DNA of 64,000 nt from Prevotellaceae bacterium UBA4332. GTDB taxonomy: Bacteria; Bacteroidota; Bacteroidia; Bacteroidales; Bacteroidaceae. Shown piece by piece: positions 1 through 8,817 of the stretch. Numbering within the stretch: position 1 is the first letter of the stretch; every line of letters starts with the position of its first letter. The notes beneath the pieces were generated by a model. The model was not told the DNA's origin and made no database searches. It saw only the letters and a program-made list of their open reading frames with translations. Made by a program: the position numbers and the translations under genes. The DNA is taken from the NCBI GenBank assembly GCA_002394365.1, contig DGTQ01000018.1, positions 1 to 64,000 on the forward strand, read 5' to 3'.

Positions 1-2
1 TG

Positions 3-33
3 CAAAGGTAATGCTTTTTTGCAAAACAGCAAA
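3..33 (-). promoter_or_regulatory. Bacteroidetes promoter pointing out of the window
   Basis: On the minus strand a TTTG (33-30) is followed after 19 bases by TACCTTTG (10-3), which fits the Bacteroidetes -33/-7 consensus. It would drive a gene lying to the left of the window, not ackA. Confidence 0.6.
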
Positions 34-63
34 ATATTTTAAGAGAAAAATTAAAGAAAATAT

Positions 64-98
64 GAAAAAACCTTGACTTCGTTGACTGAAGTCAAGGT
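64..98 (-). terminator. Rho-independent terminator after ackA
   Basis: Arms 71-80 and 88-97 are perfect inverted repeats (ccttgacttc with its complement) around a 7-base loop. On the minus strand the stem is followed by a run of six T. It lies 46 bases past the ackA stop and should end the folP-cdaA-pta-ackA transcript. Confidence 0.85.
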
Positions 99-143
99 CT
101 TTGCCGCAAAAATACCCAATTTATGGGATTTTTCAGTATTTTC

Positions 144-1340
144 TTACTTTACCAACGCCTTAGTGTCGGAAGCAATCATCATCTCTTCGTCTGTAGGTAT
201 TACAACAACCTTTACCTTTGAGTCAGGAGCTGATATTACTGCCTCTACTCCGTGGATTGTGGCGTTCTTGGCAGTATCGAGCTTGATACCCATCCACTCC
301 ATGTCCTTACATACCATCTCGCGAATGTCTGACTGGTTCTCTGTTACACCAGCAGTGAATACGAGCACGTCGCAACCACCGAGGGCAGCAGCATAAGAGC
401 CGATATACTTCTTGATACGGTATGTGTACATATCTATAGCGAGGGTACACTTTGGATCGCCGTCAACCTTGCCCTGGAACACCTCGCGCATATCGCTTGA
501 CTTGCAAGAGATGCCAGCGAGACCAGACTTCTTGTTGAGGAGGTTGGAGATGCCATCAGCATCAAGACCTTCCTTCTTCATGATGAAGGAAACTGCGCCA
601 CCGTCGATGTCACCAGAACGTGTGCCCATCATGACGCCCTCGAGAGGAGTGAGTCCCATAGAGGTGTCAACGCACTTGCCATCCTTGACAGCTGCGAGCG
701 AACCACCATTACCGATGTGAGCTGTGATAACCTTTGAGCCCTCTGCCTTCATGCCGAGGAACTCGAGCGCACGAGCTGAAACATAGCGATGAGACGTGCC
801 GTGGAAGCCATAGCGACGAACAGCGTAATTCTCATACAGAGCGTAAGGTATAGCATACATGTATGCCTTAGCTGGCATAGTCTGGTGGAATGCTGTGTCG
901 AATACTGCTACCTGTGGGAGGTTAGGCAGGAGCTTTGTTACGGCTGCGATACCCTTGAGGTTAGCAGGGTTGTGGAGGGGAGCAAGGTCGTTGCAAGCCT
1001 CAATCTGCTTGAGCACCTCGTCGTTGATGAGCACAGACTCAGCAAACTTCTCGCCACCATGAACCACACGATGACCTACTGCGTCGAGTTCTTCAAGGGA
1101 CTTCAGCGCTCCGTCTGCAGGGTCGGTGAGCACCTTGAAGATGAGCTCTACACCCACTGTGTGCTCTGGGATGTCCTGCTCGATGGTCTTCTTCTCGCCA
1201 TTAGCCGCATTATACTTTATGAAAGCACCAGGCAGACCTATCTTCTCGATGCCGCCCTTGGTGATAACTTCCTTTGTATCGCTCTCGATGAGCTGGTACT
1301 TTATAGATGATGAACCGCAGTTCAATACAAGAATCTTCAT
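144..1340 (-). CDS. ackA: Acetate kinase
   Basis: Transfers phosphate from acetyl phosphate to ADP, giving acetate and ATP, the energy-yielding end of acetate fermentation in the cytosol. The 398-residue length is normal. The family marks are present: the N-terminal NCGSSSIKY phosphate-binding segment, HRVVHGG, the FHGTSH motif, GNGGS, and the MGTRSGDID segment. It lies 44 bases downstream of pta on the same strand, the usual pairing, and a terminator follows it. Function is firm from sequence. Confidence 0.98.
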   Translation of the reverse strand: MKILVLNCGSSSIKYQLIESDTKEVITKGGIEKIGLPGAFIKYNAANGEKKTIEQDIPEHTVGVELIFKVLTDPADGALKSLEELDAVGHRVVHGGEKFAESVLINDEVLKQIEACNDLAPLHNPANLKGIAAVTKLLPNLPQVAVFDTAFHQTMPAKAYMYAIPYALYENYAVRRYGFHGTSHRYVSARALEFLGMKAEGSKVITAHIGNGGSLAAVKDGKCVDTSMGLTPLEGVMMGTRSGDIDGGAVSFIMKKEGLDADGISNLLNKKSGLAGISCKSSDMREVFQGKVDGDPKCTLAIDMYTYRIKKYIGSYAAALGGCDVLVFTAGVTENQSDIREMVCKDMEWMGIKLDTAKNATIHGVEAVISAPDSKVKVVVIPTDEEMMIASDTKALVK

Positions 1341-1384
1341 TTTTTTCTTTCTCCTATATATATAATAAGGTGTAAAAATGTTTT

Positions 1385-2395
1385 TTACTTCTTAGCGTCC
1401 ATAGCCTGACAAGCTGTGATGGCCACGAGGTTTACGATGTCCTCTACAGAGCAACCGCGAGAGAGGTCGTTTACAGGACGAGCGATACCCTGAAGGATAG
1501 GACCGAGTGCTGTAGCACCAGCCAGACGCTGAACGAGCTTATAACCTATGTTGCCCACCTCGAGGTTAGGGAACACGAGCACATTAGCCTTACCAGCAAT
1601 CTCTGAACCAGGAGCCTTCTTAGAACCTACAGAAGGAACGAGAGCTGCGTCAGCCTGCAGTTCGCCGTCTATCTTGAGGTCAGGAGCCAGCTGCTTAGCC
1701 ACCTTGGTAGCCTCAACCACCTTGTCAACTACCTCGTGAGAAGCAGAACCCTTGGTAGAGAAAGAACACATAGCCACGCGAGGCTCTGCAAAGCCTGCCA
1801 CGCTCTTGGCTGTCTGAGCTGCACAAACAGCAATCTGACCCAGCTGGTTAGCGTCTGGCATTGGGGTAACGGCTACGTCAGCGAATACCAACACACCATT
1901 CTCGCCATACTCAGGCTTATCGGTAATCATAAGCATAGCACCAGAAACGCAAGAGATGCCAGGAGCAGTCTTGATAATCTGGAGAGCTGGACGCAGAGTG
2001 TCGCCAGTAGTAGAGAGAGCACCAGAAATCTGGCCGTCAGCACCCTCAGTCTTTATTATCATGCAACCGAGGTAGAGAGGGTTCTTCACCAGCTGGCGAG
2101 CCTGCTCTATGGTCATGCCCTTCTTCTCGCGCAGCTTCTGCAGGAGCTGTGCCAGTTCCTCAGAACGCTCGTAGTTCTCTGGGTCGATGAGGGTTGCCTT
2201 ATCGAGGTGAGTGAGGTTGTGCTGCTTAGCAAGAGCAGCCACCTTGTCTGGGTTGCCGATGAGGATAAGGTCTGCGATGTCCTGCTCCAGCACCTTGTCT
2301 GCTGCAATAAGAGTACGCTCCTCCTCAGCTTCTGGGAGGACGATGCGCTGCTTGTTTGCCTTAGCGCGTGCTACAATCTGATCAATTAAACTCAT
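1385..2395 (-). CDS. pta: Phosphate acetyltransferase
   Basis: Converts acetyl-CoA and phosphate to acetyl phosphate and CoA, feeding acetate kinase directly downstream. At 336 residues this is the short form, a catalytic domain only, without the N-terminal regulatory domains of the long enterobacterial enzyme. The start (MSLIDQIVARAK) and the C-terminal part with GPILQGIARPVNDLSRG are typical of PTA/PTB enzymes. The ATG at 2395 is the natural start. No promoter consensus was seen in the 61-base gap to cdaA, so read-through from cdaA is likely. Confidence 0.97.
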   Translation of the reverse strand: MSLIDQIVARAKANKQRIVLPEAEEERTLIAADKVLEQDIADLILIGNPDKVAALAKQHNLTHLDKATLIDPENYERSEELAQLLQKLREKKGMTIEQARQLVKNPLYLGCMIIKTEGADGQISGALSTTGDTLRPALQIIKTAPGISCVSGAMLMITDKPEYGENGVLVFADVAVTPMPDANQLGQIAVCAAQTAKSVAGFAEPRVAMCSFSTKGSASHEVVDKVVEATKVAKQLAPDLKIDGELQADAALVPSVGSKKAPGSEIAGKANVLVFPNLEVGNIGYKLVQRLAGATALGPILQGIARPVNDLSRGCSVEDIVNLVAITACQAMDAKK

Positions 2396-2456
2396 AGTAA
2401 CGATTTTTTTAATTTATGAATACTTATTTTAATTATGAATTATGCTTTTATGCTTC

Positions 2457-3230
2457 TTAGAGTTCGTCTGTAAGTATCGCCTCCAGATTCTCTGCCGAGA
2501 GCCTCAGGCGGAACTGCCCCCTTATGGCGGCTGATATGCGCCCCGTCTCCTCCGACACCACTATTGCCACAGCATCAGAATGTTGCGAAATGCCCATAGC
2601 CGCCCTGTGTCTCAAGCCCAGCTCGCGAGGTATGTTGAGGTCGTGGCTTACGGGCAATATACATCCTGCTGCCTTCACCCTCATCTTGGATATTATCATG
2701 GCTCCATCATGCAGAGGAGAATTCTTGAAGAAGATATTCTCTATGAGACGCTGGTTTATCCTGGCATCCACCAGGTCGCCTGTCTCTACTATGTCGTCGA
2801 GGGGCATAGCACGCTCCACAACTATCAGCGCACCACACTTCTGCCTCGCCATGCTCATGCAAGCCATCACGATAGGCATTATGGCTTCGCGGTCCACGTG
2901 CTTTCCCTCTGATTTCCCGTCCTTTACAAACCACTTCAGGAATGCCGAGAACCTGTTGTGCCCGCCTATGGAGTAGAGGAACTTGCGTATCTCGTCCTGA
3001 AAGAGCACGATGATGGCTATGGTACCCACTCCCACCAGCTTGTCGAAGATAGCACCCAGAAGCCTCATCTCAAACACCTGAGACACCAGAAGCCAGAGCA
3101 CCACAAACGACAAGACACCCGCGAAGATGTTTATCGTCCTCGATTCTCTCATGAACCGATAAGTGTAGTAGAGCATCAGCGCCACCAACACTATATCCAC
3201 CACGTCCTTTATGCCAAAAGAGAAGAACAA
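2457..3230 (-). CDS. cdaA: Diadenylate cyclase (c-di-AMP synthase)
   Basis: Joins two ATP to cyclic di-AMP, a second messenger tied to potassium and envelope homeostasis. The 257-residue protein has three N-terminal membrane helices (about 10-28, 33-52, 64-78) and a cytosolic DAC domain. Both catalytic motifs are intact: DGA at 175-177 and RHR at 207-209. It begins 24 bases after the folP stop. Firmicutes usually pair cdaA with cdaR and glmM; here its partners are folP and the acetate genes. Confidence 0.96.
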   Translation of the reverse strand: MFFSFGIKDVVDIVLVALMLYYTYRFMRESRTINIFAGVLSFVVLWLLVSQVFEMRLLGAIFDKLVGVGTIAIIVLFQDEIRKFLYSIGGHNRFSAFLKWFVKDGKSEGKHVDREAIMPIVMACMSMARQKCGALIVVERAMPLDDIVETGDLVDARINQRLIENIFFKNSPLHDGAMIISKMRVKAAGCILPVSHDLNIPRELGLRHRAAMGISQHSDAVAIVVSEETGRISAAIRGQFRLRLSAENLEAILTDEL

Positions 3231-3254
3231 CTGTTTTCTTTTATAGTTGAGTTT

Positions 3255-4067
3255 CTACTTTATTTCTTTGTAAATCCTTATCGTGTCCATAGCGGCTTTC
3301 ACGTCGTGCACCCTCAGGATGCTTGCACCCCTCTCCAGTGCCAGGAGGTTTACGAGCATCGTGCCCCGCAATGCCTCTTCGCCATCTGGCGAACCTTCAA
3401 GCAGTTGCCACACCATCCTCTTGCGACTCACGCCTGCCAGCAGCGGCAGGTCGGGGAAAGCCTCCCTTATCTGCCCTAAGTCTCGCAAAACGGCGAAGTT
3501 GCCCTTCACCACCTCTTTGCCGAAACCAAAGCCTGGGTCGAGTATTATCTGCCCTACCCCGAGGCTCCTGAGCATAGCCACTTCTCTGCGAAAATTCCTC
3601 AGCATGCTCTCCACGTCAGGCTGTACCGACATCAGTACATACCCCACTCCGAGCCTTGCCACCTCGCGAAACAGTTCAGGCACGTCATCATCACGACTTG
3701 CCTCCCTCACGGCTCTGTCGGCTATTGTGCCCAGTCCGCCCTCGGAGACATCGTTGATAATCTGCACCCCGAACTCCTCTGCCGCCATGCGTGCCACCTC
3801 TGGTCTGTAGGTGTCAACGCTCACTACAGCATCCCCGCCCTCGCCTCGTATCACCCTCAGAGCCAGACGCATACGGCGCATTTCCTCTTCGAGCGAAACC
3901 TCCTCGGCACCAGGACGGGTAGAGAAAGCCCCCACGTCAACAATCGTTCCACCCTCACTAAGTATCTCGACTGTCCTCGCAGCAATCTCATATTCCGTCT
4001 GCTTCCTGCTTCCCTCGAAAAAGGAATCTGGAGTACAGTTGAGTATGCCCATCACTTGAGGTTCCAT
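3255..4067 (-). CDS. folP: Dihydropteroate synthase
   Basis: Condenses 6-hydroxymethyl-dihydropterin diphosphate with p-aminobenzoate in folate synthesis; the sulfonamide target. The 270 residues cover the whole TIM-barrel. Visible motifs are MGILNCTPDSFF near the start (other family members usually have NVTPDSF), VDVGAFSTRPGAE for the usual DIGGESTRPGA, DPGFGFGK, and GVSRKRM near the C-terminus. It is the first gene of the folP-cdaA-pta-ackA run, with a promoter 44 bases upstream. Loop residues differ slightly from textbook motifs but the identity is clear. Confidence 0.96.
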   Translation of the reverse strand: MEPQVMGILNCTPDSFFEGSRKQTEYEIAARTVEILSEGGTIVDVGAFSTRPGAEEVSLEEEMRRMRLALRVIRGEGGDAVVSVDTYRPEVARMAAEEFGVQIINDVSEGGLGTIADRAVREASRDDDVPELFREVARLGVGYVLMSVQPDVESMLRNFRREVAMLRSLGVGQIILDPGFGFGKEVVKGNFAVLRDLGQIREAFPDLPLLAGVSRKRMVWQLLEGSPDGEEALRGTMLVNLLALERGASILRVHDVKAAMDTIRIYKEIK

Positions 4068-4110
4068 GACGCTTATGACTTTAGGAGCTGATTTTCACAG
4101 TTTCATGCTA

Positions 4111-4142
4111 CAAAAGTAACAATATTTTCGCACTTACGCAAA
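4111..4142 (-). promoter_or_regulatory. Promoter for folP-cdaA-pta-ackA
   Basis: Minus strand: TTTG at 4142-4139, a 20-base spacer, then TACTTTTG at 4118-4111, matching the Bacteroidetes consensus. It ends 44 bases before the folP start. Confidence 0.75.
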
Positions 4143-4622
4143 CATTTTCTGCGAAAATGAATTTCAGAGCCAAAGAAATTGTAATTTCTTCAGTCCTCGC
4201 CAAGCCTATCCGACACCTATACACGCTCACAGACAAGCCAAGCTCTGTCACAAACAGCCCTTGCTTAGCTTCTGCCTGCTATTGCATAGCAACAATCTGC
4301 TGTTGCTATGCTTCTAAAACCAATCCGACCCGTTTTGGTAGGTAGAAGCACTGCTTCTGCATCGAAAAGCCGCGCTTTCAGCGACCAATTCAACCCGTTT
4401 TGGTATTAGAAACAAAGCACTGAAACTTAGGAGGTTAGCGCCAATATGCAGAAGCTAAGGCTCCCCAGATGGCTCCTTATGACACTTAATGACGGTTTAT
4501 GACACTTTTTTTGCTACTGTCATTCGTGTTACCTTCTCATTATCAATCCCTTACAGCGTTTTTATGACAGATGACGGTTTTGAAGCAAAAATTTTTTGAA
4601 AAAATGTTTTTTCCGCTTTTTG
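4143..4622. other. Gene-free spacer between folP and argF' with hairpin and direct repeat
   Basis: No convincing coding frame in about 480 bases. It holds a perfect 11-base inverted repeat with a 6-base loop (4284-4294 and 4301-4311) and no T run, and an imperfect direct repeat ending in acccgttttggta at about 4318-4341 and 4384-4407. The rest looks like ordinary divergent-promoter DNA. Confidence 0.5.
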
Positions 4623-4653
4623 TTTGAAGTTTAAGTAATTCTTTGTAACTTTG
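4623..4653 (+). promoter_or_regulatory. Promoter for argF'
   Basis: TTTG at 4623-4626, a 19-base spacer and TAACTTTG at 4646-4653, 35 bases before the ATG. No clear ArgR-box palindrome overlaps it. Confidence 0.75.
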
Positions 4654-4688
4654 CCCAGCAGAAGAAAAAAAATAAAGATAAAGACAAG

Positions 4689-5663
4689 ATGAAGACATTT
4701 TTTCATGCAAAAGACCTTGGCGACATCAATCAGGCTCTTGCCGAGGCACAACTAGTAAAGAAAGACCGCTATGCTTTTCAGCACCTGGGCAAGAACAAGA
4801 CCCTGCTGATGGTGTTCTTCAATAATTCTCTGCGCACCCGTCTGTCAACACAAAAGGCAGCTATGAATCTGGGCATGAACGTGATAGTGCTCGATGTGAA
4901 TGCTGGTGCATGGAAACTGGAGACAGAGCGTGGAGTGATAATGGATGGCGACAAGTCCGAACACCTGCTGGAGGCTATCCCCGTTATGGGTTGCTACTGC
5001 GACCTGATAGGCATCCGTTCGTTTGCAGGCTTGACGGACAGGGACTATGACTATGCCGAGACGATAGTGAACCAGTTTGTGAAATACTCAGGCAGACCTG
5101 TGTTTGCTATGGAGACGGCAACGGTTCACCCCCTTCAGGCTTTTGCCGACCTTATAACGATAGAGGAACACAAGCAGACGGAGCGCGTGAAGGCAGTACT
5201 GACATGGGCACCTCACTGCAGAGCGTTGCCACAGGCTGTGCCTGACTCCTTTGCCGAGTGGATGCTTGCTGCTCCTGACGTTGACCTCGTGATAACCCAC
5301 CCAGAGGGTTACGAACTCGACCCACAGTTTACACAAGGGGCTCAGATAGAGTATGACCAAAAGAAGGCCTTCAAGGGTGCTGACTTCATATATGCCAAGA
5401 ACTGGTCTTGTCCTGGTGTGACCAAGCCTGCCGATTATGGCAAGATACTGGATGACTACAAGAAGATGGCGCACTGGACTGTAGATGCAGAGCACATGTC
5501 ATGGACCAACAACGGCAAGTTCCTGCACTGTCTGCCTGTAAGACGTGGGTTGATTGTGACAGACGATGTGATAGAGAGCAAAAACTCCCTCGTGATACCT
5601 GAGGCTGCAAATCGCGAGATAAGTGCCGAGGTTGTCATCAAGAGAATGCTGGAGGCACTGTAA
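4689..5663 (+). CDS. argF': N-succinylornithine carbamoyltransferase
   Basis: Carbamoylates an N-acylated ornithine in the Bacteroidetes arginine route, giving N-succinylcitrulline. The 324 residues match the Bacteroides enzyme: FFNNSLRTRLSTQKA (carbamoyl phosphate loop), GAWKLETERGVIMDGDK, HCLPVRR near the C-terminus. From memory, residue 90 sets acyl preference: Pro in B. fragilis (succinyl), Glu at the matching site in Xanthomonas acetylornithine enzyme. Here residue 90 is Ser, so succinyl use is likely but not proven. The gene stands alone, about 39 kb from the argR-argG-argC-argD cluster. Confidence 0.92.
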   Translation: MKTFFHAKDLGDINQALAEAQLVKKDRYAFQHLGKNKTLLMVFFNNSLRTRLSTQKAAMNLGMNVIVLDVNAGAWKLETERGVIMDGDKSEHLLEAIPVMGCYCDLIGIRSFAGLTDRDYDYAETIVNQFVKYSGRPVFAMETATVHPLQAFADLITIEEHKQTERVKAVLTWAPHCRALPQAVPDSFAEWMLAAPDVDLVITHPEGYELDPQFTQGAQIEYDQKKAFKGADFIYAKNWSCPGVTKPADYGKILDDYKKMAHWTVDAEHMSWTNNGKFLHCLPVRRGLIVTDDVIESKNSLVIPEAANREISAEVVIKRMLEAL

Positions 5664-5734
5664 AATTGAAAATTGAAGATTGAAAATTATGACAACCAAT
5701 TCCTGACTTTCAATCTTCAATCTTCAATCATCAA
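5664..5734. repeat. Repeat-built hairpin between convergent genes
   Basis: The gap between argF' and the helicase consists of attgaagattgaaa-type words. Copies at 5672-5685 and 5708-5721 are exact inverted repeats of 14 bases, so the spacer can fold as a hairpin in transcripts from either side. The same word family occurs at 48344-48377 and 51431-51464. Confidence 0.7.
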
Positions 5735-7198
5735 TCATACCTCACTCTGTTCCTTGTTCCAATTGACAAGGAACAGTTTTTTTGTGGCTCGAGTCAGAGC
5801 CGTATATAACCAATGTATATAGTCAGGGGTCAGCATGTCGTCTGTCATGTACCCCTGATCAACATATACATGAGCCCACTGTCCGCCCTGCGCCTTGTGG
5901 CAGGTTACGGCATAGGCGAACCTTATCTGAAGAGCATTATAATATATGTCCTTTTTCATTGCCTTTATGCGGTCAGCCTTGCGAGGCAGGTGCATATAAT
6001 CCTCCATCACAGCATCATAGAGTTGTCTATGCTGGCTTGCCGTCAAGGCTGGTGCCTCTGTTTGCAGAGTATCGAGCATAGCCGTCATCTCTATCTCCAC
6101 GTCATTATAATCAGGGAAGCACAAGGTGAGGTCGGCAAAGTGAAAGCCATAGAACGAGCGCACATTCCTCACCCTCCTCACTATCGCCATGTCGCCATTG
6201 GCTATAAAGGAGAGAGAGTCCTCCTCTTTGTCTGCAGAAGACTTCTTACCATTATCCTCGTCATCAAAATAATGGTTCTTCACCACCATGATACGGTCTC
6301 CAGAGGACAGCTCGCCTTCATGGTCCACCACCCTCGCTCTTATTCCATTATTATATATGTTGGCAGTCTTGTTGCTTCGAGTTATGACAATTGTATCATC
6401 CTCTCCCACAGAAGAATAGCTATCCTCCAGACTCTCTATTATCTCATTACCAGGCAAGGACACCACATCTGCAAATCCAGAAAAGTTTATCTTTGGCATC
6501 TGCGTCATCTCATCATGGGTTATGAGAGAGCGCACCTGGGTAGCATTCCACAATATGCCCGACTCCTCACCCTGACGAACAACCTCGTTAAGGTCGCACT
6601 CAAAAACCCTAGTACCATAACACTCCATCACCTGACGTTGCAGGGCTGGTGCTTCTTCCTCTCCTATGGGTGGCAACTGCGCCTTGTCGCCTATCAGCAT
6701 AAGCTGACAATTTCTGCCTGAATAGACGTAGGTCACGAGGTCGTCTATCACTCCACCACCATTTCCCTGAAAGACTGGCATTCCTTCCTCCTGAGATAAT
6801 TGTGGCATAGTGCTTATCATCGAAGCCTCATCTACCACAAAGAGCGTGTCAGTATGCAGATTGATGTCGAGACCAAACTCCATACCTCCTGACTTTTGTC
6901 GATAAATCTTTCTGTGAATAGTGCTTGCAGGCATACCACAATTAAGGGCAAGCACCTTTGCAGCCCTGCCTGTCGGCGCAAGCAAAATGACTTTCTGTTT
7001 CAAATCCAGCAACGTTCTCACCATAGCTGCTACCAGAGTCGTCTTACCTGTACCAGCTGAACCTCGCAATATCATAGCAGGCATGCCGTCTCGACAGGCA
7101 AGAAAACGCATATACTCGTCGATAGCCGCATCTTGGTCTGCTGTCGGGGTGAAAGCCAGGTGTCGCAATATGTGTTGTTTGAATTCGGAGAAAGTCAC
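5735..7198 (-). CDS. RecD-like SF1 DNA helicase
   Basis: An ATP-dependent DNA helicase of superfamily 1, 487 residues, of the AAA_30/UvrD-C type common in Bacteroidetes. Walker A GSAGTGKTT is near residue 46, Walker B is FVVDEAS near residue 120, and the C-terminal motif TCHKAQGGQW (about 440) is the RecD/UvrD-type motif. It is too short to be RecD2, lacking the N-terminal helix-hairpin-helix part. It is convergent with argF' and divergent from the DUF3822 gene. Role in repair or recombination is inferred; substrate unknown. Confidence 0.85.
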   Translation of the reverse strand: MTFSEFKQHILRHLAFTPTADQDAAIDEYMRFLACRDGMPAMILRGSAGTGKTTLVAAMVRTLLDLKQKVILLAPTGRAAKVLALNCGMPASTIHRKIYRQKSGGMEFGLDINLHTDTLFVVDEASMISTMPQLSQEEGMPVFQGNGGGVIDDLVTYVYSGRNCQLMLIGDKAQLPPIGEEEAPALQRQVMECYGTRVFECDLNEVVRQGEESGILWNATQVRSLITHDEMTQMPKINFSGFADVVSLPGNEIIESLEDSYSSVGEDDTIVITRSNKTANIYNNGIRARVVDHEGELSSGDRIMVVKNHYFDDEDNGKKSSADKEEDSLSFIANGDMAIVRRVRNVRSFYGFHFADLTLCFPDYNDVEIEMTAMLDTLQTEAPALTASQHRQLYDAVMEDYMHLPRKADRIKAMKKDIYYNALQIRFAYAVTCHKAQGGQWAHVYVDQGYMTDDMLTPDYIHWLYTALTRATKKLFLVNWNKEQSEV

Positions 7199-7286
7199 GT
7201 CGTGATGATTTACCAGTTACAAGTTACAGGTTGTAGTTCGAAGAATAATTTTGAGTAAAGTGTTATGTTGTATAAATTATTTTTTG

Positions 7287-7294
7287 TACTTTTG
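7287..7294 (+). promoter_or_regulatory. -7 element before the DUF3822-rsmD operon
   Basis: TACTTTTG matches the -7 consensus. The upstream TTG lies only 16 bases away (7268-7270), so the -33 part is weak. Confidence 0.5.
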
Positions 7295-7357
7295 CATTTG
7301 CAAAATTATAAAAAAAGTTTGAAACGCTAAAGAGATTGCCTAAGCAATAAGAAAAAT

Positions 7358-8152
7358 ATGCCCACAACACCACTATCTACAGACAAGCCCATAATAATAC
7401 GCACAGGGCAAGGCACACTCGCCTTCCTCACTCCTAATGACGAGGGAGCATACGACTACCATCCCTATGCCGTAAAGAGCAGCATGTCGATAGCAGCAAA
7501 TCTGCGCACAGCCTTCAAGGAGCAGGCTTATCTTGCCAATCGCAAGAGAAAAGCCATACTGCTTGTCTCATCACCAGTATTGCTGGTGCCTGAAGATGAG
7601 TATTTCGGCACAGAGGAGTTTGATGTGGAGACGGCCTTCAGCAGCGTCATAACTGGACATAAGGGCGACGTGAAGATGACGACAAACATGGAGGAACTCA
7701 GTGCTGTGGCTATCTTTCCCGTCAACAGCGACCTGCAGATGGTGGTAAGCGACCATTTTGCTGTGGTTGAAACCCAGAACGTAATGCCACTCGTATGGAA
7801 GCATGCTTACGACAAGTACTACCAGAGTGGTAGCAAACGCAGACTCTTTGCCTATTTCCACGACAAGGCTGTTGACATATTCAGCTTTGAGCAGCATCGC
7901 ATCCGCTTTGCCAACTCCTTCCAAGCCACCCATGCCCACGACGCTCTCTATTACACCTTATTCACCTGGAAGCAACTGGGCATGAACGTGAATGAGGACG
8001 AGCTGCACATCTTTGGCACCATGCCTCATGCAGACTGGCTCCTGGAGCGATATAAAGCGTATATCAAGAACGTTAACATTAACGGGAACGGGAACGAAAA
8101 CCTTAACGATAACAAAAACCAGATGCCTTTCGACCTCACACTATGCGAATAA
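7358..8152 (+). CDS. DUF3822 family protein
   Basis: A 264-residue cytosolic protein resembling DUF3822, a Bacteroidetes family of unknown biochemical role that commonly sits directly before rsmD, as here (10-base overlap). The body contains the family-like segments on a predicted actin-like fold. Near the C-terminus (about residues 238-256) is an Asn/Gly-rich stretch encoded by a short near-repeat of aacgggaacg type, which looks like a later insertion. No signal peptide or membrane segment. Confidence 0.75.
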   Translation: MPTTPLSTDKPIIIRTGQGTLAFLTPNDEGAYDYHPYAVKSSMSIAANLRTAFKEQAYLANRKRKAILLVSSPVLLVPEDEYFGTEEFDVETAFSSVITGHKGDVKMTTNMEELSAVAIFPVNSDLQMVVSDHFAVVETQNVMPLVWKHAYDKYYQSGSKRRLFAYFHDKAVDIFSFEQHRIRFANSFQATHAHDALYYTLFTWKQLGMNVNEDELHIFGTMPHADWLLERYKAYIKNVNINGNGNENLNDNKNQMPFDLTLCE

Positions 8153-8667
8153 TAACAGGACTATACAAAGGACGTCATTTCGACATACCACGCACCTTCA
8201 AGGCACGCCCTACCACCGACTTTGCCAAAGAGAACATCTTCAACGTCATGACGGGCTACATAGACTTTGACGGTGTATCGGCGCTCGACCTTTTTGCTGG
8301 TACAGGAAGCATTTCCCTCGAATTGCTCAGCAGAGGTTGTGGTGAGGTTGTAAGTGTAGAGATGGATAGAGACCACGCTCGTTTCATACAGCAATGCATC
8401 GACAAACTCAGCACACTAAACCATACTCTCATCAAGGGTGATGCCTTTCGCTTCATGAAATCGTGCAAGAAGCAATTCGACTTTATCTTTGCCGACCCGC
8501 CCTATGCCTTACCTAAACTGGAGGCAATCCCCGACCTCGCCCTGCCTTTGCTGAAAGATGGTGGCATAATGGTCTTTGAGCATGGAAAGCAAAACGATTT
8601 CTCTCAGCACCCCCGCTATGTGGAGCATCGCAGTTATGGCTCGGTAAACTTCACAATCTTCAAATAA
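8143..8667 (+). CDS. rsmD: 16S rRNA (guanine966-N2)-methyltransferase
   Basis: Methylates G966 of 16S rRNA using S-adenosylmethionine. The 174-residue Rossmann methyltransferase shows the SAM-binding LDLFAGTGSISLE and the catalytic DPPY (in FADPPYALPK). The N-terminus MRIITGLYKGR is typical of RsmD. Its start lies inside the end of the DUF3822 gene, so the two are translationally coupled. Confidence 0.95.
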   Translation: MRIITGLYKGRHFDIPRTFKARPTTDFAKENIFNVMTGYIDFDGVSALDLFAGTGSISLELLSRGCGEVVSVEMDRDHARFIQQCIDKLSTLNHTLIKGDAFRFMKSCKKQFDFIFADPPYALPKLEAIPDLALPLLKDGGIMVFEHGKQNDFSQHPRYVEHRSYGSVNFTIFK

Positions 8668-8682
8668 CAACAACCCCCTCTC

Positions 8683-8800
8683 GCTCCAACTTGTTGGCTT
8701 GCCAGAGCAAGTTCCGCTCTGCGCCTGAGCACCTACTGGAGCGCAAGAACTCCCCCAAGGGGGAGAATAAAACTCCTCTCCTTTGGGGAGGTCAGGGAGG
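8683..8800. repeat. Dispersed repeat patch before dnaG
   Basis: 8683-8711 is one copy of a 29-base repeat starting gctccaacttgttggcttgc, found again at 50069-50097 and inverted at 31319-31347. It is followed by G/C-run inverted words (cccccaaggggg type, 8754-8763, and ctcctctcctttggggagg near 8773-8791). They leave little room for a separate dnaG promoter. Confidence 0.65.
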
Positions 8801-8817
8801 GGTCTCAAAACAAAAAA

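Noticed and set aside
4157..4345. 62-residue open frame in the folP-argF' spacer
   Set aside because: Cys-rich composition with no motif and no ribosome site; it runs across the hairpin and direct repeat.
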